Notes: generated by a model from the letters alone, not told the origin. A DNA stretch of 64,000 nucleotides from JADLGL01 sp963667605 (GCA_963667605.2 CAXXUZ010000003.1:1612001-1676000), one strand, 5' to 3'. Shown: positions 33,599 to 42,431, counted from the stretch's first letter. Made by a program: numbers and translations.

Positions 33599-36172
33599 AT
33601 GGCCAAGCAGCGCCTCAAGGACTACCGCGCCAAGCGCGACTTTCGCCGTACCGCGGAGCCGAGCGGCGGCGAGGGCAAGAGCCAGATACATCCCGGCGGC
33701 CGCTATCTGATTCAGAAGCACGACGCCACAAGGCTGCATTTCGATTTCCGTCTTGAGATCGACGGCGCGCTGGCGAGTTGGGCGGTTACCCGCGGTCCGA
33801 GCCTCAACCCTGAGGACAAGCGCCTCGCCGTCCACACCGAGGATCACCCGCTCGATTATGGCGATTTCGAAGGCACCATCCCCAAGGGCGAATATGGCGG
33901 CGGCACGGTCATGCTCTGGGACGAGGGCAGCTGGGAACCGATCGAGGGCGAGGATGACGACATCGGCGACGGCAAGCTGAAGTTTCGCCTTCATGGAGGA
34001 CGCCTCCGCGGCGCCTGGATGCTGGTCCGGATCAAGAACAGTCGCGACAAGAAATCGAACGCCGACAATTGGCTCTTGTTCAAGGAGCGCGACGATCACG
34101 CGATCGTCGAGAAGACGCCGCTCATCGAGCGCGCGCTGACCAGCATTCGCAGTGGCCGGACGATGGAGGAGGTCGCCGCCGGCCATGTCGAATGGGGCAC
34201 GGCCGGCTCGCGCGTCCGTGGCGAGGGTGGCGACGCACCGCCGAAACGACCGCCGCGCGCCTCCGGTGCCGGCAAACGGCTGCCGCTGCCGAAATTCGTG
34301 CTGCCGCAATTGGCGACGCTGACCGAAGATGCACCGGCCGGGAATAAATGGCTGCATGAGATCAAATATGACGGCTACCGGGCGATCGCGGCGACCGCCG
34401 GCGGCAGGGTTTCGATCTTCACCCGCACCGGCTTGGACTGGAGCGATCGCTTCGCCAGCGTCGTTCGGCCCTTGGCCGATCTTCTGTGCAAGGCCGCTCT
34501 GATCGATGGCGAGATCTGTGTGCTCGATCAGGATGGCCGGACCGATTTCGGCGCGCTGCAGGATGCGCTCGGCCGCGGCATTGGTGGACTGATCTACTAC
34601 GCCTTCGACCTCCTCGCCCTCGACGGCAAGGACCTCACCAAACGGCCGCAGCTTGAGCGCAAGGAGAGGCTCGCCAAGCTGCTGGAGGATTCCCCGCCGG
34701 CGGGGCCGGTGATCTATTCCGATCATGTCGTCGGCGCCGGCCCCGAGTTCTTCGCCAAGGCCGAGGAGGCCAAACTCGAGGGCATCGTGTCGAAACGCGC
34801 CGACGCGCCCTATCGCTCCGGGCGCACCAAGAATTGGCTGAAGGTCAAGACCGGACACGGCCAGGAATTCATCGTTATCGGCTGGGACGATTCGCCAGTG
34901 AAAGCCCGCCCCTTCGCTTCGATCCTGCTGGCGGTGCGCGAGAGCGACCGGCTCGTCTTCCGCGGCAAGGTGGGCAGCGGCTTCTCCGACAGGGATCTTG
35001 CCGTCGTCGCCAAGGAGCTGAAGAAGCGCGCCGTCAAGGAGCCGACCGCCGAGGAAATCCCCGCCTCGGCCGCCAAGCGCGCGCATTTCGTCAAGCCGGA
35101 GCTGGTGGTCGAGATCGCCTTTCGCGGGTGGACCCGCGAGGGGCTGATCCGGCAGGGCTCTTATAAGGGCCTCCGCCGCGACAAGCCGGCGATGGAGATC
35201 GTCCGCGAGCTACCCGCCCCGCCGGCCAATCCGGGGAGGCGAGACGGTTCCGGCCTTACCGAGATCGAGGACGATAAGGACGGCAACGTCATCGAGATCG
35301 CGGGCGTGAAGGTGACCAATCCCGGCCGGATCATGTTCCCCGGCCGCAACATCACCAAGCGCATGTTGATCGACTATCAGCTGGCGATCGCCGATCGCAT
35401 TCTACCGCATGTCGCCGGCCGGCCGCTGAGTCTGGTGCGCTGCCCGCGCGGCCAGGAGGGCGATTGCTTCTTCCAAAAGCATGCTTCGCCCGGGTTCCCC
35501 GATGCCTTCAAGCCGATCAAAATCAAGGATAAATCCGGCTCCGACCTCTATCTTTATATCGAAGACCGGCGCGGCCTCGTCGCCGCGGTGCAGATGGGCG
35601 CGCTCGAACTCCACATCTGGGGCTCGCATATCGGCAAGCACGAACAGCCCGACCGGCTGGTGTTCGATCTCGATCCGGACGAGGAGGTCGATTTCTTGGC
35701 CGTGAGGGAGGGTGCCAGCGAGATGCGCGACCGGTTGAAGGCGATCGGAATCGAGAGCTTCTGCATGACCACCGGCGGCAAGGGCCTCCACGTCGTCGTG
35801 CCGTTGACGCCGAAACATGGCTGGGACGACATCAAGGCCTTTGCCGAGGCGATGGCGCGGATGATGGCCGCCGACGATCCGGACCGCTATCTGGCGGTGA
35901 TGTCGAAGGCGAAGCGGAAGGGCCGCATCTTCATCGATTATTTGCGGAACGGCCGCGGCGCGACGGCGATCGCCCCGTTCTCGACCAGGGCCAGAGCCGG
36001 CGCCCCGGTCGCCTGGTCGATCAGTTGGCGGAATCTAGGCAAGCTCGAAAGCGCCCACCCGGTTACGATCGAGAATTACGCCAGCACGCTGAGACGCGAA
36101 CGCACCGACCCGTGGAAGGGCTATTTCGAAGTCGATCAGGTCCTGCCGCTGGAGAAGCTGAGGGGAGGATGA
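33599..36172 (+). CDS. ligD: Multifunctional ATP-dependent DNA ligase LigD
   Basis: End-processing and sealing enzyme of bacterial NHEJ, 857 residues with all three modules. The N-terminal 3'-phosphoesterase has RYLIQKHDATRLHFDFRLE and GDFEGTIPKGEYGGGTV; the central ligase has the adenylated lysine in LHEIKYDGYRAIA (about residue 256) and LVVEIAFRGWTREGLIRQ; the C-terminal primase-polymerase has the metal-binding LVFDLDPDEEVDF and TTGGKGLHVVVPL. The PE-ligase-polymerase order is typical of proteobacteria. Long antisense frames beneath it are shadows. Confidence 0.96.
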   Translation: MAKQRLKDYRAKRDFRRTAEPSGGEGKSQIHPGGRYLIQKHDATRLHFDFRLEIDGALASWAVTRGPSLNPEDKRLAVHTEDHPLDYGDFEGTIPKGEYGGGTVMLWDEGSWEPIEGEDDDIGDGKLKFRLHGGRLRGAWMLVRIKNSRDKKSNADNWLLFKERDDHAIVEKTPLIERALTSIRSGRTMEEVAAGHVEWGTAGSRVRGEGGDAPPKRPPRASGAGKRLPLPKFVLPQLATLTEDAPAGNKWLHEIKYDGYRAIAATAGGRVSIFTRTGLDWSDRFASVVRPLADLLCKAALIDGEICVLDQDGRTDFGALQDALGRGIGGLIYYAFDLLALDGKDLTKRPQLERKERLAKLLEDSPPAGPVIYSDHVVGAGPEFFAKAEEAKLEGIVSKRADAPYRSGRTKNWLKVKTGHGQEFIVIGWDDSPVKARPFASILLAVRESDRLVFRGKVGSGFSDRDLAVVAKELKKRAVKEPTAEEIPASAAKRAHFVKPELVVEIAFRGWTREGLIRQGSYKGLRRDKPAMEIVRELPAPPANPGRRDGSGLTEIEDDKDGNVIEIAGVKVTNPGRIMFPGRNITKRMLIDYQLAIADRILPHVAGRPLSLVRCPRGQEGDCFFQKHASPGFPDAFKPIKIKDKSGSDLYLYIEDRRGLVAAVQMGALELHIWGSHIGKHEQPDRLVFDLDPDEEVDFLAVREGASEMRDRLKAIGIESFCMTTGGKGLHVVVPLTPKHGWDDIKAFAEAMARMMAADDPDRYLAVMSKAKRKGRIFIDYLRNGRGATAIAPFSTRARAGAPVAWSISWRNLGKLESAHPVTIENYASTLRRERTDPWKGYFEVDQVLPLEKLRGG

Positions 36173-36318
36173 AGGCTACACTCCAAGAACGCGAAGCAAT
36201 TCGCGTAGTCGTTCAAGCCACGCCGAAAGACGGGGTCGCATCAATGGCCTTCGGTCGGTGAACCACGTCATTGCGGACCTTTCGAATGGGGCTTATAAGG
36301 CTGTGTTGATTTTACTTG

Positions 36319-36351
36319 ATTTGGTAGGCCGCTCCGCGTAGGCTACCAAAT
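36319..36351. repeat. 9-bp perfect inverted repeat
   Basis: ATTTGGTAG at 36319-36327 and CTACCAAAT at 36343-36351 are separated by 15 bp that contain a smaller nested palindrome. It lies between ligD and a holin-like gene. A ligD terminator, an operator or a recombination site are all possible; there is no clear T-run. Confidence 0.4.
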
Positions 36352-36443
36352 GTGGCCGCGACGCCCCCCCGGCGCGCCTCGGAGAGAATAGTTTAGCGAG
36401 TAGTACAGTTCACCAACCATACAGCCATATAAAGGAACACCAG

Positions 36444-36665
36444 ATGGGCAAAGCTATTGCCGACCTTTTTAAGTCCAAGAAAGCCTTAGCAGCTATGGCT
36501 GCTGTAACAGTCGGGCTCGTAGCGAAGCTCGGCTTTGAGATTTCGGCAGACGAGCTTCTCACGTTTCTGTCGCCACTTATGGCCTACATTGTCGGGCAGG
36601 GCATCGCCGACCATGGGAAGGAGCGCGCTAAGATAGAAAAGGCGCAATCCAGTAGCGGCACATAA
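36444..36665 (+). CDS. Small membrane protein, holin-like
   Basis: A 73-residue protein with a charged start (GKAIADLFKSKK), a hydrophobic helix (ALAAMAAVTVGLVAKLGF), a second hydrophobic stretch (LLTFLSPLMAYIVGQGIADHG) and a basic tail. Size, layout and the YIVGQGIADHGKE segment resemble small phage-encoded membrane proteins of unknown or holin-like function. AAAGGA precedes the ATG. No other phage gene is adjacent, so it may be a prophage relic. Function unproven. Confidence 0.55.
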   Translation: MGKAIADLFKSKKALAAMAAVTVGLVAKLGFEISADELLTFLSPLMAYIVGQGIADHGKERAKIEKAQSSSGT

Positions 36666-36928
36666 GCCCAATGCCCGCACCAGCGGACACAATATAGAGG
36701 GCCAGGATTTGTATCCCTACAAGGTTTAAGCCGACATTCCCCAGATGACATCCAAATTCGCGGAAATCGTACCACGGCCCCATCTCCAAGGGAACTCTGT
36801 TCCCATTGCAGCCATCCGATGACATGATTTTGGTAATCGGCCAGCGCGTGGAAGGCCATTTGGTCGTTTCTCTTGCCATCCAGACACACCTCTCGTGTCG
36901 CAATCTCCTTGCCGTCGATTCCCTCGGC

Positions 36929-38317
36929 CTACGCCGGAGCGGGTCTTCGTCGTAGATCATCAATCAGGCTCAAGATTTTCTGGAACAAGCTTCTTGGGAC
37001 TGCAACCTCGGCCAATTGAAATGTGACGTACCGGCCATGGCTGACAACTTTCGCACCGATCTTGACCAGCTTCTCCCTCAGCGTCGTCAGCGACCATTGC
37101 TCCACGGTATCGGGCAACGCCAGGGTACGCATGAAGTTGCCGAGGTTATAGGCGAGTGCATGCAGCTGGAGCCGGACGGCATTGTTGCGTAACGAACGGC
37201 ATGACAGCCGCGTCCACTTGATGGCGTTCTTGCCTTCCTTGATCCATTGCTCGGCAGTGCCGCGCTGATTGTAGAACGCAACAACCCGCTCGGCAGGACG
37301 GCTCAGGTTGGTGACGATGAAGCCGACGCGGGGATACGGTTCCCCTGAGTGCCACTCCACCTTGGCGACGACCCGGCGGGGCTCCGTCCAGCTACCGGCC
37401 CGATAGCTGAAGTTCGCGTAATACCGACGAACTTCCTTCGGCGGCCGACCGACGGGGCGCTTGAGCAGGTGCGCGATGCTGTCGTGCAGCACCTTGTTGG
37501 CCGGAAGCCGGATGGCGTACTTGAAGCCTTCCGCTTCCAGAAACTCATAAACCTCGGGCGAGGCGAAGGCGGCGTCACCACGGAAATAACGCCGGAGTGT
37601 CTTGTTCCGGTATCGAGCGACCACCGGGTCCAACACATCGCGCCATTCATGGGCGCTGTGCACGTTGCCCGGACGCAGGGCGCAACGCTCCAGATCGCCG
37701 AACTGGTTGAACACGAACAGCGGGTGATAGCACGTGCAGCCGAAGTGACCGTTGTAGGCCGTGCCCTCCTGGTCACCGTAGGTCGGGCTGACGGAGCTGT
37801 CCATGTCGAGCACGATAATCTTCGGCGGCTTGCGCTCGTTAACCTGGTCGATCCAGATGCCCAAAAGGTCAGCGAGCGCGGCGAGGTTGTCATTGGTGGC
37901 GAGTAACTCCGTCTCGAACCGGCCCATCTGGCTGGTCGATGCGCCGCCGCGCTCGACAGCCCTGCCGCCGACGATCCACCGCATCGCAGGATCGCGCCCC
38001 AGCCGGTCGGCGTCGTTCACGTCCTCGTACCCGGCGAGACGACCATAGACGGATTGGCGAAGGAGACCGATGATGCCGTGCCAACCGTTCTTGCCGGTCC
38101 GGCTGTCAGCAATAACGTCACCGGCCAGCGTGGTCAGGCCGAGGGCTTCGTCCAGTTCACGATAGGCGAGCAGACCAGCGTCTGACGTGATCCGCGAACC
38201 GTGGAACTCGAACTTCAGTCTTCGGTCGAAAAACGCCCGCAGCAGCCCCCGATCCGACTCACCCTCTAGTGGATAAAATTTGACGTTTGAATCCCGCGAG
38301 GGATTCTCGCCGGGCAC
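36929..38317 (-). CDS. IS1380-family transposase, 5' end replaced by IS630 sequence
   Basis: DDE transposase nearly identical to the copy at 45024-46373. Visible features are the catalytic-region KIIVLDMDSSVSPTYGD, YFRGDAAFASPEVYEFLE and YNQRGTAEQWIKEGKNA with the final Glu. Differences from copy 2 include Pro for Leu in HSGEPYPRVG and Gly for Asp in YNQRGTAEQ. The IS630 insertion cuts the gene after codon 3, so the native ATG is now 1.1 kb away; the frame can only start inside IS630 at 38317. It is probably silent. Confidence 0.9.
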   Translation of the reverse strand: MPGENPSRDSNVKFYPLEGESDRGLLRAFFDRRLKFEFHGSRITSDAGLLAYRELDEALGLTTLAGDVIADSRTGKNGWHGIIGLLRQSVYGRLAGYEDVNDADRLGRDPAMRWIVGGRAVERGGASTSQMGRFETELLATNDNLAALADLLGIWIDQVNERKPPKIIVLDMDSSVSPTYGDQEGTAYNGHFGCTCYHPLFVFNQFGDLERCALRPGNVHSAHEWRDVLDPVVARYRNKTLRRYFRGDAAFASPEVYEFLEAEGFKYAIRLPANKVLHDSIAHLLKRPVGRPPKEVRRYYANFSYRAGSWTEPRRVVAKVEWHSGEPYPRVGFIVTNLSRPAERVVAFYNQRGTAEQWIKEGKNAIKWTRLSCRSLRNNAVRLQLHALAYNLGNFMRTLALPDTVEQWSLTTLREKLVKIGAKVVSHGRYVTFQLAEVAVPRSLFQKILSLIDDLRRRPAPA

Positions 38318-39414
38318 GTCGTGTGCGAGTCTGGCGCATGCGGCCAGGAATCATCGTCGATGTGAGTACCGCCGACCGTGCTCGTCTCGAAGCGGTCGTT
38401 GCGGACCGGAACAGCCGGCAGAAACACGTGTGGCGGGCACGGATCGTCCTTCTGAGCGGGGATGGTCTCGGCACGGTCGAGATCATGCGCCGCACCGGCA
38501 AGAGCAAGACAGCGGTTTGGCGTTGGCAGGAGCGCTTCATGCACGAGGGTGTCGAGGGGTTGCTGCGGGACAAGACGCGACCCTCGCGCGTTCCGCCGCT
38601 CGGCCGGGAAATCGCTGACCGCGTCGTCGCGCTGACGCTGAGTGCGCCGCGCCACGAGGCGACACATTGGACGGCGCCGGCGATGGCCAAGACGGTCGGC
38701 ATCAGCGTCAGCGCGGTACAGCGCATCTGGCGGGCGCACGGGCTTCAGCCCCACCGGGTCCGGCAGTTCAAGCTGTCGCGTGACCCGGAGTTCATTCCCA
38801 AGCTGCGGGACATCGTCGGCCTTTATGTCGATCCGCCGGCGCACGCCGTTGTCCTGTCGGTTGACGAGAAGAGCCAGATCCAGGCGCTCGACCGCACCCA
38901 ACCCGGGCTGCCGATGAAGACGGGATGCGCGGGCACGATGACGCATGACTACAAGCGGCACGGCACGACCACGCTGTTCGCCGCGCTGAACGTGCTCGAA
39001 GGGCGTGTCATCGGCCGGTGCATGCAGCGCCATCGACACCAAGAGTTCATTCGCTTCCTCAACGCCATCGAGGCCGACGTGCCCGCGGGAAAGCTGGTCC
39101 ATGTGATCCTCGACAACTACGCCGCCCACAAGCATCCCAAGGTCCGCGGGTGGCTTACGTGCCATCCGCGCTTTTTCTTCCACTTCACCCCAACATCCTG
39201 CTCCTGGCTCAACGCCGTCGAAGGTTTCTTCGCAAAGCTCGCAAAGCAACGTCTCAAGCGCGGCGTCTTCCACTCGATCGTCGATCTCCAGGCCACCATC
39301 AACCGCTTCCTCGAACACACCAACAACGATCCGCAGCCCTTCATCTGGACAAAGGATCCCGACGAAATCATCGCCGCTGTCAGACGCGGGCACCAAGCGT
39401 TAGATTCCATCCAC
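38269..39414 (+). mobile_element. IS630-family insertion sequence nested in IS1380
   Basis: The 1146-bp element is bounded by a duplicated TA (38267-38268 and 39415-39416), the target preference of the IS630/Tc1-mariner superfamily. The ends are imperfect inverted repeats: GTGGATAAAATTTGACG on the left and, inverted, GTGGATGGAATCTAACGC on the right. It interrupts the start of the IS1380 transposase gene, with its own transposase in the opposite orientation. Confidence 0.92.
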
Positions 39415-39417
39415 TAG
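38338..39417 (+). CDS. IS630-family transposase
   Basis: A complete single-frame transposase of about 359 residues from MRPGIIVDVS. The N-terminal helix-turn-helix includes VEIMRRTGKSKTAVWRWQERF. The DDE core has VVLSVDEKSQIQALDRT (first Asp), VHVILDNYAAHKHPKVRGWL (second Asp) and SWLNAVEGFFAKLAKQRLKRG (Glu). The stop codon TAG is made of the target TA duplication plus a flanking G, so termination depends on the insertion site. Confidence 0.93.
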   Translation: MRPGIIVDVSTADRARLEAVVADRNSRQKHVWRARIVLLSGDGLGTVEIMRRTGKSKTAVWRWQERFMHEGVEGLLRDKTRPSRVPPLGREIADRVVALTLSAPRHEATHWTAPAMAKTVGISVSAVQRIWRAHGLQPHRVRQFKLSRDPEFIPKLRDIVGLYVDPPAHAVVLSVDEKSQIQALDRTQPGLPMKTGCAGTMTHDYKRHGTTTLFAALNVLEGRVIGRCMQRHRHQEFIRFLNAIEADVPAGKLVHVILDNYAAHKHPKVRGWLTCHPRFFFHFTPTSCSWLNAVEGFFAKLAKQRLKRGVFHSIVDLQATINRFLEHTNNDPQPFIWTKDPDEIIAAVRRGHQALDSIH

Positions 39418-39758
39418 GTTCCGCATTCGACCCACTCTCCGTCTGATCTAATCCACTGATTCTTACACAGGAATCAGACGGAAACCGCATCAGATGGATC
39501 GGTCACTTGGGGAATGCGGGCTAAGATGGGTTCTCGCCAGTCTGTTTTCATCGCTAATCTCCATACGTCGTTAACGGTTGACGGAGAACGGCTATAATGC
39601 CGCCCGTCAACCGCCCCGTGGTGCTCGCCAGCTGAACGGGCGGGGGCTGGATTTGATGGCAGCCCTAGTTGGCTACCAACGTGAGGTACATTTAACCGCT
39701 TTCCAACCACCGGCGGTTGGTCGGGATGTTGCGGTTATAGCAAAGAACACAAAGCCTT

Positions 39759-40686
39759 CTAGGCGACCAGATTACGATAGGTGAGCCGCTTCCCTGTCAT
39801 GCCTGAGGCCAGCGTGCCCATTTGGTCAATGGTGTCGCGCTCGCGGACGCCGTGCCTTTCGGCAAATTCGTCCACGTAGCGTTGCAAATGCTTGGCGCTG
39901 ATCTTGTGGTAAACACCCTTGTGCGCCCTTTTCAGCATCGACCAGAAGGATTCGATCCCATTGGTATACGCCATGTCACTGACGTACTCGCCGACGCTAT
40001 GGCGCACACTCTTATGATCGAAGGGCATGCCCTTGTACGCTGCGGCGTCGTCGGTATAGACCGTCGCGCCTATCTCGGTCACGTCGGTCACAAACTCCTG
40101 TAGGGTCTTCGCCTCGGTATTCTCGACGACTTTGGCCTTGATCTTGTTGGTCTTGCGGTCCTTAGCGCCCACGACGACGGCTTTGCCGACGCCGCCCCTG
40201 CCAGCCCGGAGTTTCTTCCCGGAGTGCTTGTTGATTTCCTTCCCGCCCATATAGGTCTCGGACAGGGCCCGCAAAAGCCGCAAGGTCGTGATGGCTCCAT
40301 GCCTCGCGGATGCGATGTAGCATGAACCACGCGCACGGCTGGGATACGCCGATATCGCGGTGCAGCTTCATGCTCGACACGCCTTTTAGGCTGGTAAGGT
40401 GCAGGTAGATCGCGAAGGCCCACTTGCGAAGGGGAATGTGGGACTTGCGCATCACGGTCGCGGTCTTGACCGAGAAGTATGCCCGGCAATCCGAGCACCG
40501 ATAGGGCATGTGATTGTGGCCCGCCTCATGGATCCGGGTGCTACCGCACTGTGGGCAGTACCGCCCGTCGGGCCATACGCGGGCCTCGAACCATTCCCGC
40601 GCACTTTCCTCGGTCGGAAACATGTCACAAAGCTCCACCAAAGTGATGCCTTCGCGATCTGATTTTCCGGGCGCTTGGTGTGTCAT
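39759..40686 (-). pseudogene. IS1595-family transposase, frameshifted
   Basis: The N-terminal half (40686 to about 40270) has the zinc-ribbon YCPQCGSTRIHEAG...YRCSDCRAYFSVKT and LHRDIGVSQPCAWFMLHRIREAW. The C-terminal half, in another frame (to 39759), has ETYMGGKEINKHSGKKL, GATVYTDDAAAYKG and YTNGIESFWSMLKRAHKGVYH. Homologues I know read V-E-V-D-E-T-Y at the junction; here about 8 nt are missing, deleting the first catalytic Asp and shifting the frame. The element is therefore inactive. Its right end appears to abut the FRG gene. Confidence 0.85.
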
Positions 40687-40734
40687 GGCCGATCCTCCCT
40701 ATGCCTTTGAATATAGGGATTTAGGCTCAGAATG

Positions 40735-41745
40735 TCAACACAAACTTATAAGCCCCTTTTGAATGGCATCTATTTCGGACGCCGCGGCCGCAGGTATGAG
40801 CCCGCGTTGGGACAACATCAGCGTCGCTTCACGAACCGAAAGGTTACGTGCGGTTTGTCGGCGGGCAGCATCGACTACGTAGGACTCAAGCGAAACCCAG
40901 AAATTCAGGAACTCCCCGGAGTGGCCAGGTTGAAGTTCATATCGAAGCTCTTCCTTGAGCGTCGAGCACAGATCGAACACCGTGCCCTGCTTTGGGAACA
41001 ATTCTCCTTCCCCAATGGCATTGAACTTACCTTCCCAGAACGACTTTGAACTCGGGATAACGAATTTGGCGACAAGCCGATTTCTGAAATCCAACTCAGT
41101 CTTCGAATCAAGGTCGTTGGTTACGTGGGTGGTCCCCGCCAAGTATCCCTCTTGATAATAGGGCCTAAGGGCAGCTGGAGGACAAATGCTGAGTAGACGG
41201 ATGTTTACGACGTCATGTTCTGAATTGATCGTAATTCGATTTGTGACGTAAGGCAGTCCAAGTACGTAGACATAGCACTTGCCGGAGGTGCTTTTGTGCT
41301 GAGCGAAGGAACAAGCGACTCGCAGAGAGTGAGTAAGGTCAAGGAGCGGCGAGTTGGTCACCTCATAGTGTTGCAGGATGCTCCACTGGATATACCGCTT
41401 CCTTCGTAAGTCTGTGTGTCCCTCAATGTTGGCTTGCTTGAATCGCTCGACGAGCATCACGGCGGCTTGATCCAGGAGTTCGAACCGATACCGTATCTCG
41501 CGAGCGGGAACACGATCGCCTCCGTATATTGCTGGATAGAGAGTGGAACCCTTGGCGCGGGATTGATAGTCCTCGTCCTGACCCCGAAAGAAGAGTAGAT
41601 CGTCGCGGTTCAGGTACGCAAGGCGCGCGGCATGGGCGACCAGCTCACTGTATGTGCTGACGGGAAATGGCGGGGCCTGCCACACCCGGTTGGAGCCACA
41701 GTGACGTTCGAGCTGGGGCGTTAGTTTGGGTGTGATCTCTCTCAT
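40735..41745 (-). CDS. FRG-domain protein
   Basis: A 336-residue protein carrying an FRG domain (PF08867), named after its FRG motif: LLFFRGQDEDYQ at about residue 50, then LQHYEVTNSPLLDLTHSLRVACSFA, the FRG-typical second block. FRG proteins are uncharacterised but recur in defence islands and toxin-like loci. ATG 41745 is used; TTG 41751 is possible. The last codons (KGLISLC) and the stop lie in what looks like the IS1595 terminal repeat, so the native C-terminus may be lost. Divergent from the next gene with only 29 bp between starts. Confidence 0.82.
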   Translation of the reverse strand: MREITPKLTPQLERHCGSNRVWQAPPFPVSTYSELVAHAARLAYLNRDDLLFFRGQDEDYQSRAKGSTLYPAIYGGDRVPAREIRYRFELLDQAAVMLVERFKQANIEGHTDLRRKRYIQWSILQHYEVTNSPLLDLTHSLRVACSFAQHKSTSGKCYVYVLGLPYVTNRITINSEHDVVNIRLLSICPPAALRPYYQEGYLAGTTHVTNDLDSKTELDFRNRLVAKFVIPSSKSFWEGKFNAIGEGELFPKQGTVFDLCSTLKEELRYELQPGHSGEFLNFWVSLESYVVDAARRQTARNLSVREATLMLSQRGLIPAAAASEIDAIQKGLISLC

Positions 41746-41774
41746 CGCCAACGAATAGAGTCGGAATCAAATCT

Positions 41775-42431
41775 ATGGACTACGGGAAAGCGGTCGCCGA
41801 ACTCGACGTCTTGAGAGAGTTCATTGACTTCATAAACCAGCAGGTCGGCGTGTACAGCGACTGCCTCTCTGGGTTTGAGGGCAACAAGGTCCGAATTGAA
41901 CGTCAAATAGCCCGCGTGAGCCGAGCGGATCGGAAGGAGATCAGAGATGGGCAACCGACCATTGTCTACGTTTCTTTGGAGGATCCGAGTCGGCCCGACG
42001 TCATCCATCACCGCATAACCCGATCGGATGAGTTCCTGGCGGCCAACGCAGGTCGCGGCTTAAACGAAAGACAAATCTGTTGGTCAATAATAGTGTTCCT
42101 GTTCGCCCGATGGGACGAAGATATTCGGCCGAGAATTGCAGACATCCGCGGAGTCAAACCAAACGAGGTCACGCTGGATGAACTCGGCGACCCTCGGATT
42201 CTTCGCAAATGCATAGTGCACAACGCTGGCAAGTTGAAGACCGCGGACCACGTTCGCCTCAAAACCATGCAAGGACTCTTTGCACCAGATGAGGTGATAA
42301 CACCGAGCCACGACGACATGCACAAGGTCTTTGTATTGATGAAACAGTCTATCGCGAGACTGATCCTGAAATATACAGGAGATCTGCGGAATGCGCCCAA
42401 GCCGGAAAAAATAGTAGGGATCGCCATATAA
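41775..42431 (+). CDS. HEPN-like protein divergent from the FRG gene
   Basis: A 218-residue helix-rich protein of unknown family. Residues 144-150 read RKCIVHN, an R-x4-H motif in a helical context of the kind seen in HEPN ribonucleases (RX4-6H), preceded by an amphipathic helix around 98-116 (ERQICWSIIVFLFARWDED). The N-terminal 45 residues could form a coiled coil. The motif alone is short, so the HEPN assignment is tentative. The tight divergent arrangement with the FRG gene suggests a two-gene module. Confidence 0.5.
   Translation: MDYGKAVAELDVLREFIDFINQQVGVYSDCLSGFEGNKVRIERQIARVSRADRKEIRDGQPTIVYVSLEDPSRPDVIHHRITRSDEFLAANAGRGLNERQICWSIIVFLFARWDEDIRPRIADIRGVKPNEVTLDELGDPRILRKCIVHNAGKLKTADHVRLKTMQGLFAPDEVITPSHDDMHKVFVLMKQSIARLILKYTGDLRNAPKPEKIVGIAI

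Larger units (their letters stand above)
36731..39520 (-). mobile_element. IS1380-family element, copy 1, with nested IS630
   Basis: Imperfect terminal repeats: CCGACATTCCCCAGATGAC at the left end and, inverted, CCCGCATTCCCCAAGTGAC at the right. Flanks share TAAG (36727-36730 and 39522-39525), a 4-bp target duplication. After subtracting the nested IS630 and its TA duplication (1148 bp), the element is 1642 bp, exactly the length of copy 2 at 44930-46571. About 200 bp of non-coding DNA lies between the transposase stop and the left end, conserved in all three copies. Confidence 0.93.
36628..39551 (-). pseudogene. Short membrane-peptide gene split by IS1380
   Basis: Removing the IS and one TAAG/CTTA duplication joins 39551-39522 to 36726-36628 into one minus-strand frame of about 42 codons: MKTDWREPIL, then a hydrophobic helix (LVGIQILALYIVSAGAGIGLM), a short basic turn and a C-terminal FLS. 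A good GGAG site lies 8 bp before the ATG. The 3' end overlaps the opposite-strand holin-like gene. The protein is unknown; small membrane toxins or phage peptides would look like this. The reading depends on the reconstruction. Confidence 0.4.

Noticed and set aside
33284..35086. 600-codon antisense frame under Ku/LigD
   Set aside because: It is the complement of well-conserved ligD codons in GC-rich DNA, has no family motif, and its counterpart frame encodes an intact three-domain LigD.
36169..36261. 30-codon ORF overlapping the ligD stop by ATGA
   Set aside because: Too short, no recognisable features; the overlap can arise by chance at a TGA stop.
39570..39600. Promoter-like TTAACG-N16-TATAAT on the plus strand
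   Set aside because: No gene follows in that direction; the match is by eye only, and sigma-70 consensus elements are weak predictors in alphaproteobacteria.
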